A stretch of 5,810 nt of DNA from Lachnospiraceae bacterium (GTDB taxonomy: Bacteria > Bacillota > Clostridia > Lachnospirales > Lachnospiraceae), in the NCBI GenBank assembly GCA_024691065.1, contig JAILOA010000265.1:1-5810 (forward strand), in the 5' to 3' direction. Positions within the stretch are counted from its first letter, which is position 1, and each line of letters begins with the position of its first letter. The position numbers were made by a program, and so were the translations under genes. Below, piece after piece: positions 1 to 5,810 of the stretch. The notes below the pieces were generated by a model. It ran no database searches and was not told the origin of the DNA. It saw nothing but the letters and a program-made list of their open reading frames with translations.

Positions 1-49
1 CTTAATGATACGACAATGATAAATTATTTTTTTAAATCAAATTTCAGCC

Positions 50-173
50 GAAGTAATTCTCCTTCTTTCTGGAGGTGTTCAAAGTAATTCTCTTGCTTTT
101 TGAAGGGGTTCGGAGGTGTTCTCCTGCTTTCTAAAGGGGGGCGGAGGATTTCTCTTGCTTTCCGGAGGTTGTA
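50..173. repeat. Four degenerate 31-bp tandem direct repeats
   Basis: Four head-to-tail units of exactly 31 bp are seen at 50-80, 81-111, 112-142 and 143-173, with no spacers between them. Each unit begins with a G/A-rich block plus TTC (for example GGAGGTGTTC), continues with a pyrimidine tract (TCTCTTGCTTTC or close variants) and ends with a second purine tract such as TGGAGG or TGAAGGGG. Units differ at several positions, so this is an old or fast-diverging minisatellite. The alternating GGAG and CTCC blocks can pair locally, for example GGAG 112-115 with CTCC 121-124. The unit length is not a multiple of three and no reading frame is maintained, so it is not protein repeat DNA. Its function is unknown. 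Confidence 0.8.
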
Positions 174-182
174 ATTTTAACT

Positions 183-230
183 AAAAAAACTCTCATCCCC
201 TTTTATAAAAAGGGGTACGAGAGTTTTTTT
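183..230. terminator. Bidirectional intrinsic terminator downstream of sstT
   Basis: A 12-bp outer stem pairs AAAAAAACTCTC (183-194) with GAGAGTTTTTTT (219-230). An inner 8-bp stem pairs CCCCTTTT (197-204) with AAAAGGGG (208-215). The two are separated by a small internal loop (AT against TAC), and the apical loop is ATA. A-tract and T-tract flank the hairpin, so it should work in both directions. It lies about 60 bases past the stop codon of sstT, which reads toward it. The flanking T-run and strong GC core make this a textbook Rho-independent terminator. Confidence 0.92.
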
Positions 231-289
231 CTTTTAAGTGTCAAATATTAAGTTCTGATGCTTGATAGATAGATTTATTATAATTTTTC

Positions 290-1546
290 TTAGATATCAA
301 CCTTGGTTTCTCCACCCAAAAATGTAGGAAGGCTCTTTCCGTGTTTTTTCCAATACCTGTATTCCGCAGTTGCCGTAAATATAACGTCGCCAGAGGAATT
401 AAGAGCGGTTTCGAAGGAATCCTGAACTACATTTATAATATAACCTACGGCCACTATTTGCATCGCGGCATCCTGCCCGATTCCAAAGAGCGAACAGGCC
501 ATCGGAATCAACAAAAGCGAACCGCCGGCTACCCCGGAAGTACCGCAGGCAGCAAGTGTAGATAACAATGAAAGAACTATTGCGGACGGAATATCTATAG
601 TCACACCAACTGTATTAGCCGCCGTCATAGCCATAATAGTAATAACTACAGCTGCTCCATCCATATTTATGGTTGCGCCCAGCGGTATCGAAACAGAATA
701 TACATCCTCGTCAAGTCCGAGCCTGTCGCAAAGCTTCATATTTACCGGTATATTTGCGGCTGAGCTTCTCATAAAAAATGCCATAATCGCACTCTCTCGA
801 ATGCATCTTAAGACCAATGGATATGGGTTAACCCTAAGCGACAAAAATATAATAACAGGATTAAGTATCAACGCCACAAACAGCATAGTTCCCACAAGCA
901 ACAGGAGAAGCTTTCCGTAATCAATAAATATAGACATTCCGCTCTCGGAAATTGTATCGTAAATAAGTCCCATGATACCAAAAGGAGCCATGGAAATTAT
1001 CCAACCAACAAGCATTGAAACCGCATCCGCAACATCTGAAATAACCTGCTTGGTAGTATCATGAGCAATCTTGTTAAAAATAATTCCGAGAAGCACAGCC
1101 CAAAACAAAATACTGATATAATTTGCATTTGAAATAGAGGCAATCGGATTATTTACCATAGAAACCAAAAGATTTTCCAATACTTCGCCAATACCTGAAG
1201 GTGCGGCGCTGACATCTGTGGTTCCGGCCAATTTAACGGTAAGCGGAAACATAAAGCTTGCTACAACCGCAGTAACTCCCGCCAAAAGCGTTGAGCATAA
1301 ATATAAAAATATAACATAAGAAAATCTGCTATCAAACTTTGTATTTCCTTTTGCCAAAGATGAAATAACCAAAACGAAAACAAGTACGGGCGCTATAGCC
1401 TTAAGAGCTCCGACAAAAACCGATCCGAATATCGAAATTGCAGCCTTACCGGGAATTATAAGCGCAAGCACAACTCCCAAAACCAACCCTATAAAAATCC
1501 TTAAAATCAAACTTGTTTCATTGTATTTTTTTATAATTTTCTTCAT
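290..1546 (-). CDS. sstT: Serine/threonine:Na+ symporter SstT
   Basis: This 418-aa inner-membrane protein belongs to the dicarboxylate/amino acid:cation symporter (DAACS) family and is close to the usual SstT length of about 414 aa. Family knowledge: SstT imports serine and threonine with Na+. The sequence shows a basic N-terminus, many hydrophobic segments, and the conserved C-terminal core in order: RSSAANIPVN (260-269), PLGATINMDGAA (288-299, the NMDG Na+/substrate motif), the small-residue hairpin AACGTSGVAGG (332-342), and QDSFETALNSSGD (375-387, the last core helix). No key motif is broken. GAGG lies 8 bases before the ATG and supports this start. A 134-bp gap separates it from the CRISPR operon upstream on the same strand, and a strong terminator follows. 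Its higher GC and housekeeping role suggest it is not functionally tied to the CRISPR genes. No convincing promoter was found, so partial read-through from the operon is possible. Confidence 0.95.
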   Translation of the reverse strand: MKKIIKKYNETSLILRIFIGLVLGVVLALIIPGKAAISIFGSVFVGALKAIAPVLVFVLVISSLAKGNTKFDSRFSYVIFLYLCSTLLAGVTAVVASFMFPLTVKLAGTTDVSAAPSGIGEVLENLLVSMVNNPIASISNANYISILFWAVLLGIIFNKIAHDTTKQVISDVADAVSMLVGWIISMAPFGIMGLIYDTISESGMSIFIDYGKLLLLLVGTMLFVALILNPVIIFLSLRVNPYPLVLRCIRESAIMAFFMRSSAANIPVNMKLCDRLGLDEDVYSVSIPLGATINMDGAAVVITIMAMTAANTVGVTIDIPSAIVLSLLSTLAACGTSGVAGGSLLLIPMACSLFGIGQDAAMQIVAVGYIINVVQDSFETALNSSGDVIFTATAEYRYWKKHGKSLPTFLGGETKVDI

Positions 1547-1602
1547 AACCGATGCCTCACTTTTGTGTATTTAATTAGTGCTAAATCCAATAAAAATATA
1601 AC

Positions 1603-1631
1603 AAACAACACCATATAACATATTGTTGTTT
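1603..1631 (-). terminator. AT-rich hairpin, possible weak terminator of the CRISPR operon
   Basis: AAACAACA (1603-1610) and TGTTGTTT (1624-1631) are perfect inverted arms. Inside them ATAT (1613-1616) can pair with ATAT (1620-1623), giving a 12-bp stem with a two-base CC bulge and a three-base loop. Read on the minus strand, the hairpin is followed by GTTATATTTTTATT, a loose U-rich tract. The stem is AT-rich and would be weak. The placement between the last CRISPR gene and sstT fits a terminator, but an operator for sstT is equally possible. Confidence 0.35.
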
Positions 1632-1637
1632 ATTATG

Positions 1638-1684
1638 ATAAAATTCAACTTTTCTGATTTTAGATATACAATGTTGAATTTTAT
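1638..1684. repeat. 12-bp inverted repeat over the stop codon of the TIGR03986 gene
   Basis: ATAAAATTCAAC (1638-1649) and GTTGAATTTTAT (1673-1684) are perfect reverse complements separated by 23 bases. The right arm contains the TAA stop codon (1681-1683) of the 759-aa RAMP gene. The long AT-rich loop and lack of a following U-tract make it a poor classical terminator. It could be an mRNA 3'-end stabilising hairpin or a protein-binding palindrome. Confidence 0.5.
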
Positions 1685-3960
1685 TCATCCAATCTTTTCA
1701 GCAATTCTATAAACTTAGTATTACCATCATCGTGATAATCAACTTCCCATTTTGAGCCTATTGGGATTAATTCTTTAAAATTCTCTCTGGTTATCTCTTC
1801 ATTGAATTTAATTTCTTCAGGCTTGAACTTCGGATAAGATCCACCGATTTGAAATTTAACCTTTTTGTTCTGATAATATTCTGTACACTCAGCTGTATTT
1901 ATTCCAGGTTTAACTTTTTGGGCCGGACGAAGTGTTTCTTTGGTTTTTTCTGTATTATTAACATGTACCGGATTTCCTTTATTTTTATTCCCAAAAGCTC
2001 CATTTGAATTATATCTATTCGTATAAAAACCTGTGCCTTTATTTTCTGAACTATTTTTTTCCTTTTTCTTAGCTTTACCACCATCTTCATTATTTATAAC
2101 CTGACTTGGATTTGCTAAAATTGAATTTTTAATTACCCTATCCTGATAATCTTTATCATCAATACTCATATATTTGGTATCCTCATTTAGAGGTATCTGT
2201 TTTGAATCTTTCATTATAAAGAAATCCTTAATATGTGGTAAATCATCAATCTTTAGTGGAGAGATTTCTTTAGATATCTCTTCTTTATAAGTATCTATTA
2301 GATTATTTACATCCACCTCAGCAAACGGATTAAGACTTAACCCATCATAAGAATAAGCATCGCTATAATTGACTATATTTACCTTAATATCCCGAATAGA
2401 TACAGCTCCATAACCATATGACTTTGCCTTACCGATATTCATCCAGGAATTATCATTCAAACGAACAGCCCAAGTAAGCAATCCAAGCTCTGTCCTGGTC
2501 AAATTATTAAAGCGGATTTTCCCATTAAATTCTGTACCTATATTTAACGGTTTTAGTGATGTCTTATCATTTTCAGCAACCTTGCCTTCTGTGGATACAA
2601 GCTTATTATGTAACCAATATTGTTTTACTCCTCTCAACCTAAAATCATCATCATTATAAGTTTTTACAACTTCTCCATCTCCCTGTTCTATATAATCCAA
2701 ATAACTTGTTGGTTTAGGAGATTCCAATGTAATATTCTTTCGCTCACAACAACCAATATAATCATCAATAACAGCATCGCTAAATGATACTTTAGATTTA
2801 TAACTGTCTTTTTCGGAAGTCATTCCAAATATTGATTTAGTCAAATCAAAATCAACCGGATTTTGATGTAATCCGCTTTTTATAGTATTATCATAAAACA
2901 GCCTTAATCTAGGAGTAAACCCAAAATACAATCTATCCAATTGAATATAAAAAACAGGTTTAATCTCATCATCTTCAGGAAGATTGAAAAAATCAACATT
3001 TTTATATTGTTTCAATCCGTTTTTCTTTTTTTCAAAGTCAATTCTAAATGAAATAACATCCTCTTCAGGAATTTCAATTGTTTCCTCTATTCTTTTCGGT
3101 ATAACATATAAAACCTTCTTTTCATTCATTTTGCCGGTACAAACGAGTACACCCTGCTTAACATTAGGTCCTCCCGTACCCGGGGCATAAACCTTATCAA
3201 TCTTTTTTAAATCTACTATTTCATAATTAACATCATAGTATCCCGGCTTATAATCAGGGTTTTGCGTACCTTTATAATGATCCCTATTGTTTTTATCTTT
3301 TTGTTTTTTAAATCCTTTCGTTATGTCATGTTGCATATATTCCGGATGTTGATAAAGAAAAGGATAACTTTTTTTACCATGATTATAATCGTAGGCTACA
3401 TCACGTTCACTTAAAATATAATAATTCATTTCTCCGTTACTTTTAATTTTTTCTACTTCAGTCTTATAGATAACATAAACTTCTTTACCATTATTTTTTG
3501 TTTCTTTTGCTATATATCCAGCTTTTACATTCTTCAACACACTTATTTTTTTCTTGTTATCCTGTACAGCACCTAAAACATCTGTATACCTGCCTTTCTC
3601 AGCACCGGATGCCACATTACGATACATCAACATGTAATCATCTATATCATCATCAAAAGAAGAAAGGCCCAGTATTTGACAATTATTTCTTATCAATCCT
3701 CTCATAGTACTTCCCGGTATTGCATATTTGCCTTCTTCATTTTTAAAAAAATCATTTATATAATTTTGTGAATTTTCAGGGTCCTTTTTTCCGTCATCAA
3801 TAAATAGAGGGGTTTCAGCCTTTAAAGTATATGAAATCTCACCTGTAAGAAGTTCATCCTTTAATACCCCTCTTACATCCATATCCTTCTTATCCACCTT
3901 AACAACCTTATCATAAAAAGGCACAAAATTATACGGAGAACCTACATATCCCATAATCAT
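1681..3960 (-). CDS. TIGR03986-type CRISPR RAMP protein (Cas7 with large insertion, type III-D)
   Basis: A 759-aa protein with a split RAMP (Cas7/Csm3) fold. The first part has a beta strand ending at TPLFIDDG (50-57) and the RAMP hallmark IPGSTMRGLIRN (81-92). Residues about 130-345 look like a long Lys/Tyr-rich insertion and include GTGGPNVKQGVLVCTGK (261-277). The fold then resumes with FGM...SKVSFSDA (378-396), RLRGVKQYWLH (441-451, a motif I associate with TIGR03986) and the glycine-rich loop NIGKAKSYGYGAVSIRDI (508-525). Beyond it lie a probable helical stretch (550-615), an Asn/Lys/Gly-rich linker (about 621-690) and a C-terminal segment (691-759) of unknown fold. Expected role: the Cas7-insertion backbone subunit of a type III-D effector that binds crRNA and target RNA; acidic D55/D56 are candidate catalytic residues by inference only. 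The start overlaps the preceding stop (ATGA, 3960-3957); GGAGG lies 4 bases before this ATG and 10 before an in-frame ATG at 3954, so either may be used. It is the last gene of the operon. Confidence 0.85.
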   Translation of the reverse strand: MIMGYVGSPYNFVPFYDKVVKVDKKDMDVRGVLKDELLTGEISYTLKAETPLFIDDGKKDPENSQNYINDFFKNEEGKYAIPGSTMRGLIRNNCQILGLSSFDDDIDDYMLMYRNVASGAEKGRYTDVLGAVQDNKKKISVLKNVKAGYIAKETKNNGKEVYVIYKTEVEKIKSNGEMNYYILSERDVAYDYNHGKKSYPFLYQHPEYMQHDITKGFKKQKDKNNRDHYKGTQNPDYKPGYYDVNYEIVDLKKIDKVYAPGTGGPNVKQGVLVCTGKMNEKKVLYVIPKRIEETIEIPEEDVISFRIDFEKKKNGLKQYKNVDFFNLPEDDEIKPVFYIQLDRLYFGFTPRLRLFYDNTIKSGLHQNPVDFDLTKSIFGMTSEKDSYKSKVSFSDAVIDDYIGCCERKNITLESPKPTSYLDYIEQGDGEVVKTYNDDDFRLRGVKQYWLHNKLVSTEGKVAENDKTSLKPLNIGTEFNGKIRFNNLTRTELGLLTWAVRLNDNSWMNIGKAKSYGYGAVSIRDIKVNIVNYSDAYSYDGLSLNPFAEVDVNNLIDTYKEEISKEISPLKIDDLPHIKDFFIMKDSKQIPLNEDTKYMSIDDKDYQDRVIKNSILANPSQVINNEDGGKAKKKEKNSSENKGTGFYTNRYNSNGAFGNKNKGNPVHVNNTEKTKETLRPAQKVKPGINTAECTEYYQNKKVKFQIGGSYPKFKPEEIKFNEEITRENFKELIPIGSKWEVDYHDDGNTKFIELLKRLDE

Positions 3961-4352
3961 TCACCCTCCTTTACATCATATAATCTGCAGGATGTTACGC
4001 ACATTTGACCATCCTCATCAGCCTTCAGATATTCTCTTTTAACAAGAGTCTTATTGTTTCCCAGCCATTTAGGCTCAATCTCAAATTCTCTGTCAACTGT
4101 CACAACATTTTCATCGACTTCATTATCTTTTTCATCAGTAATTTTAATAGCTTTTAACTCATCATTATCCGTGCGGAACAGATGAATCTGACCGGTTTTA
4201 TCGAAAAAATAAGCTTCCAGACATTGATTAAAATCCATTTCGGAGATGTCGTTACATTCTTTAAATATAATCTCACTTATATTGTAAATAAGCGCATATT
4301 TATATGCTTTGCATACTTCAAAACTCACATTATCAATATTTACTCTATTCAT
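3957..4352 (-). CDS. csx19: Csx19-like (TIGR03984) type III-D CRISPR protein
   Basis: A 131-aa acidic soluble protein without signal peptide or membrane segment. The middle stretch LEAYFFDKTGQIHLFRTDND (45-64) fits the Csx19 pattern of a Leu-Glu-Ala-x-Phe-Phe strand, a turn, and a second strand ending in a hydrophobic-x-Arg. YALIYN (19-24) near the start and KREYLKADEDG...SCRLYDV (105-127) near the end also fit that family as I remember it. Family knowledge: Csx19 is a small accessory subunit found in subtype III-D loci and built into the III-Dv complex; its biochemical role is not well defined. Context strengthens the call, because it sits between a double-Cas7 gene and a TIGR03986 gene, overlapping each by 4 bases (ATGA). 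The protein is slightly short for the family. The alternative is an unrelated small protein; a profile search would settle it. Confidence 0.65.
   Translation of the reverse strand: MNRVNIDNVSFEVCKAYKYALIYNISEIIFKECNDISEMDFNQCLEAYFFDKTGQIHLFRTDNDELKAIKITDEKDNEVDENVVTVDREFEIEPKWLGNNKTLVKREYLKADEDGQMCVTSCRLYDVKEGE
3961..3972 (-). promoter_or_regulatory. Strong Shine-Dalgarno of the TIGR03986 gene
   Basis: On the minus strand AAAGGAGGGTGA runs directly into ATG at 3960. The site lies inside the last codons of the preceding 131-aa gene. GGAGG is 4 bases from ATG 3960 and 10 from ATG 3954, so spacing does not settle the start. The ATGA overlap with the upstream stop favours 3960. Confidence 0.75.
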
Positions 4353-5656
4353 GATGCCACCTCCTTCAATGCTTTCAATGCATTTGCGATTATATCATCC
4401 GAATCGGCGATTTTATTATCGACAAATGACACTTCAGCCTGCTTTCCTTCAGCATTTTTGATTATTATATTATCTACATCAAGGAAACCTTTTCCAACTG
4501 AATATCCACTACCAAGGCTCATTGTATGTATTGACAAATCTCTTAATGCCATAAGGAGTAGCCCTAATATAGCTTCGTAAGAATTATATTTACTGATTTC
4601 AATAATCAATTCCAAATCACCATTTATATTTCTTTCCGAAAACAAACCTTGATTAATTACTCCACCTGTAAATTTATCAATATGAATTCTGTGTCTTATC
4701 GGGTTATCTTCATTTTTTTTACTGTCACCTACTATTGTGTCAAAGAAATATAAATTCCCTTTTCTACCCTCGTCATTTTTTTCTCCGCCCTTACCAAAAG
4801 CTTCATCAATAAGAGATTCTTTATGTAAATACTCCGATATTTTTTCCATCTGACTTCTTATTGAACCCTTAATGGAACTGCCCGGAACAATATATTCATC
4901 TTTAGAGTCCCTAATATTAACTTCAGCATGATCATTTTCTCCAAACCCTTCGGCATATATACTTTTAACTAACATCGGTCCTTCCGTTTTTGCCTTAAGC
5001 CTGATTCTGTAAGCATAAATAGTCTTATTATCTGTCGCTAATTTACTTGTTATATTATCTCCACTTTCAAGTTCCTCTTCATCAAACCAACGACTTCTTC
5101 CCTCGGCTGTCTTTAAATCAAAATCAATTTTTTCAAGCTTGTCCAATCCGACACTTCCGGCTCCTGTACTCTTTTTCCCGCCGATTTTGGTTTCTCCCTG
5201 TTTTAACACGGCAAATATATTCTCGATTTGAGACTCCATTATTTCATTGGATTCATTCAAAAACAGATAACAGCAATATACAAACTTTGAATCTCTGCCA
5301 ATATATTCCATATCAAATTTTTGACCTTTGCTGGTTGAACCTGTTGTCCTGTCTATCTTCACATGTGGACGAATTTCCATTTTTACTTTTTTATCTTTAA
5401 ATGTACCGTCCGAAATTTTTATATTACTTCCTTTTGAACCCTCAAAAATTTTCTTCTCTATTTTTTCACCATATACCTCTTTGGTGCAGCCTCTCATCAT
5501 GCCGGCAATTGTTGTTGCCTGAACAAAAGGAGTAAATGTAACAGGATGAACAAGTATTTCTTCCTTATCTCCCGAAGATGCACCAATGTGCAATACAGAA
5601 TTACACTTCATGGTAACTATGTATTTTATAACTCTATTATAATTATCAGCCATCAT
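4349..5656 (-). CDS. Tandem double Cas7/Csm3-like RAMP protein (Cas7-2x type, type III-D)
   Basis: A 435-aa protein with two full RAMP domains. Domain 1 (about 9-180) shows LHIGASSGDKEE (22-33), VQATTIAGMMRG (45-56, the degenerate equivalent of IPGSSLKGxxR), RPHVKIDRTTGST (96-108) and the glycine-rich loop GGKKSTGAGSVG (159-170). Domain 2 (about 212-400) repeats the order: GFGENDHAEV (237-246), VPGSSIKGSIRSQ (257-269), FFDTIV (304-309), RHRIHIDKFTGG (321-332) and LGSGYSVGKGFL (381-392). Family knowledge: Cas7 subunits form the backbone filament on crRNA and cut target RNA at regular intervals with an Asp ahead of the IPGSS motif. By position D30 in domain 1 and D242 in domain 2 are the candidates, which is inference. 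Two ATGs occur in tandem; GGAGG is 4 bases from the first and 7 from the second (5653), so translation may begin at Met2, giving 434 aa. Its stop overlaps the Csx19-like start by 4 bases. The fusion matches Cas7-2x of III-D2/III-Dv. Confidence 0.88.
   Translation of the reverse strand: MMADNYNRVIKYIVTMKCNSVLHIGASSGDKEEILVHPVTFTPFVQATTIAGMMRGCTKEVYGEKIEKKIFEGSKGSNIKISDGTFKDKKVKMEIRPHVKIDRTTGSTSKGQKFDMEYIGRDSKFVYCCYLFLNESNEIMESQIENIFAVLKQGETKIGGKKSTGAGSVGLDKLEKIDFDLKTAEGRSRWFDEEELESGDNITSKLATDNKTIYAYRIRLKAKTEGPMLVKSIYAEGFGENDHAEVNIRDSKDEYIVPGSSIKGSIRSQMEKISEYLHKESLIDEAFGKGGEKNDEGRKGNLYFFDTIVGDSKKNEDNPIRHRIHIDKFTGGVINQGLFSERNINGDLELIIEISKYNSYEAILGLLLMALRDLSIHTMSLGSGYSVGKGFLDVDNIIIKNAEGKQAEVSFVDNKIADSDDIIANALKALKEVAS
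4353..4366 (-). promoter_or_regulatory. Consensus Shine-Dalgarno of the Csx19-like gene
   Basis: AAGGAGGTGGCATC precedes ATG at 4352 on the minus strand, with GGAGG 7 bases from the start, an ideal spacing. The site is embedded in the Lys-Glu-Val codons at the C-terminus of the upstream RAMP gene, whose TGA overlaps the ATG. It fixes the start of the Csx19-like protein. Confidence 0.85.
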
Positions 5657-5810
5657 ACTCCCTCCTTAGACATTCTGTTATCATATCGGATTCTATCCAA
5701 CAAATAATTGATTTTTCTTACACTGATTTCCTTTTCGGATAATAATTCATTTATCTTAAATCCCATTATTTCATTGATACCGGTTAATCCCGCAATCTCA
5801 TTAATATCCT
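5653..5810 (-). CDS. 3' end of an unidentified upstream gene of the CRISPR operon (partial)
   Basis: An open frame enters from the right edge (first full codon at 5808) and ends in TGA at 5655-5653, giving 51 residues that begin DINEIAGLTGINEIMGF and end RYDNRMSKEGV. The tail is charged and probably helical (about 18-46), with no RAMP glycine-rich loop in view. The other two frames on this strand have stops near the edge, and the stop overlaps the start of the double-Cas7 gene, so it is very likely the preceding gene of the same operon. The position and helical character would suit the end of Cas10, a Cas11-type small subunit, or a Cas7-Cas5-Cas11 fusion, but the sequence here does not identify it. 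The start lies outside the window. Confidence 0.75.
   Translation of the reverse strand, partial: DINEIAGLTGINEIMGFKINELLSEKEISVRKINYLLDRIRYDNRMSKEGV
5657..5667 (-). promoter_or_regulatory. Strong Shine-Dalgarno of the double-Cas7 gene
   Basis: AAGGAGGGAGT leads into ATGATG on the minus strand. Spacing from GGAGG is 4 bases to the ATG at 5656 and 7 bases to the ATG at 5653; the second is closer to optimal. The stop codon TGA (5655-5653) of the upstream partial gene overlaps both candidate starts, giving ATGA or TGATG coupling. Confidence 0.8.

Noticed and set aside
1..87. Plus-strand open frame entering from the left edge, 28 codons ending in TAA at 85-87
   Set aside because: It is short, runs into the tandem repeats, has no recognisable protein character, and could be chance. 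A real gene tail converging on the bidirectional terminator cannot be excluded.
50..173. The 31-bp repeats as a CRISPR array
   Set aside because: Units abut with no spacers and differ from each other at many positions, whereas CRISPR repeats are near-identical and separated by unique spacers.
341..920. Plus-strand reading frames opposite sstT
   Set aside because: They lie antisense to a complete, well-conserved transporter gene and show no family features of their own.
1547..1680. A sigma70-type promoter for sstT
   Set aside because: TTGTTT and TAAATA-like hexamers occur but not with acceptable spacing, and the region is so AT-rich that chance matches are expected.
1899..2090. 63-codon minus-strand frame inside the 759-aa gene
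   Set aside because: It is an out-of-frame reading of the Lys/Asn-rich linker region, yielding a biased Lys/Ile-rich peptide with no independent evidence.
4182..5522. Plus-strand reading frames opposite the Csx19-like and double-Cas7 genes
   Set aside because: They are antisense shadows of genes with clear motifs and SD sites; their translations are low in recognisable features.

Overview
The window comes from an AT-rich bacterial chromosome. Very strong AAGGAGG-type Shine-Dalgarno sites, densely packed ATGA stop/start overlaps and AT-rich codon choice suggest a low-GC anaerobe, most likely Clostridia/Bacillota. A spirochaete is not excluded. No rRNA or other phylogenetic marker is present, so this is inference. 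All recognised genes lie on the minus strand and read from right to left.

Right part (about 5810 to 1681): the 3' portion of a type III CRISPR-Cas effector operon. In transcription order it holds (1) the last 51 codons of an unidentified gene cut by the window edge; (2) a 435-aa protein with two complete Cas7/Csm3-like RAMP domains in tandem; (3) a 131-aa acidic protein resembling the Csx19 (TIGR03984) family; (4) a 759-aa RAMP protein of the TIGR03986 type, a Cas7 fold with a very large insertion and a long C-terminal extension. Each gene overlaps the next by 1-4 bases and has a strong SD, so the set is probably translated in a coupled way. Double Cas7, Csx19 and a Cas7 with insertion together are the hallmark of subtype III-D, especially the III-D2/III-Dv branch whose fused Cas7 subunits are related to the single-protein III-E effector (Cas7-11). 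Their expected role is to form the backbone of a crRNA-guided RNA-cleaving complex. Cas10, Cas5/Csx10, Cas11, Cas6, adaptation genes and the CRISPR array are not visible and may lie beyond the right edge.

Middle (1547-1680): a 134-bp AT-rich gap with two inverted repeats, one of them covering the stop codon of the 759-aa gene. They may be weak terminators that separate the CRISPR operon from the next gene.

Left part (1546-1): sstT, a housekeeping Na+/serine-threonine symporter gene, less AT-rich than the CRISPR genes. It is followed by a strong bidirectional intrinsic terminator and then by an unusual array of four degenerate 31-bp tandem repeats with alternating purine and pyrimidine tracts. 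No gene was found between position 1 and sstT.
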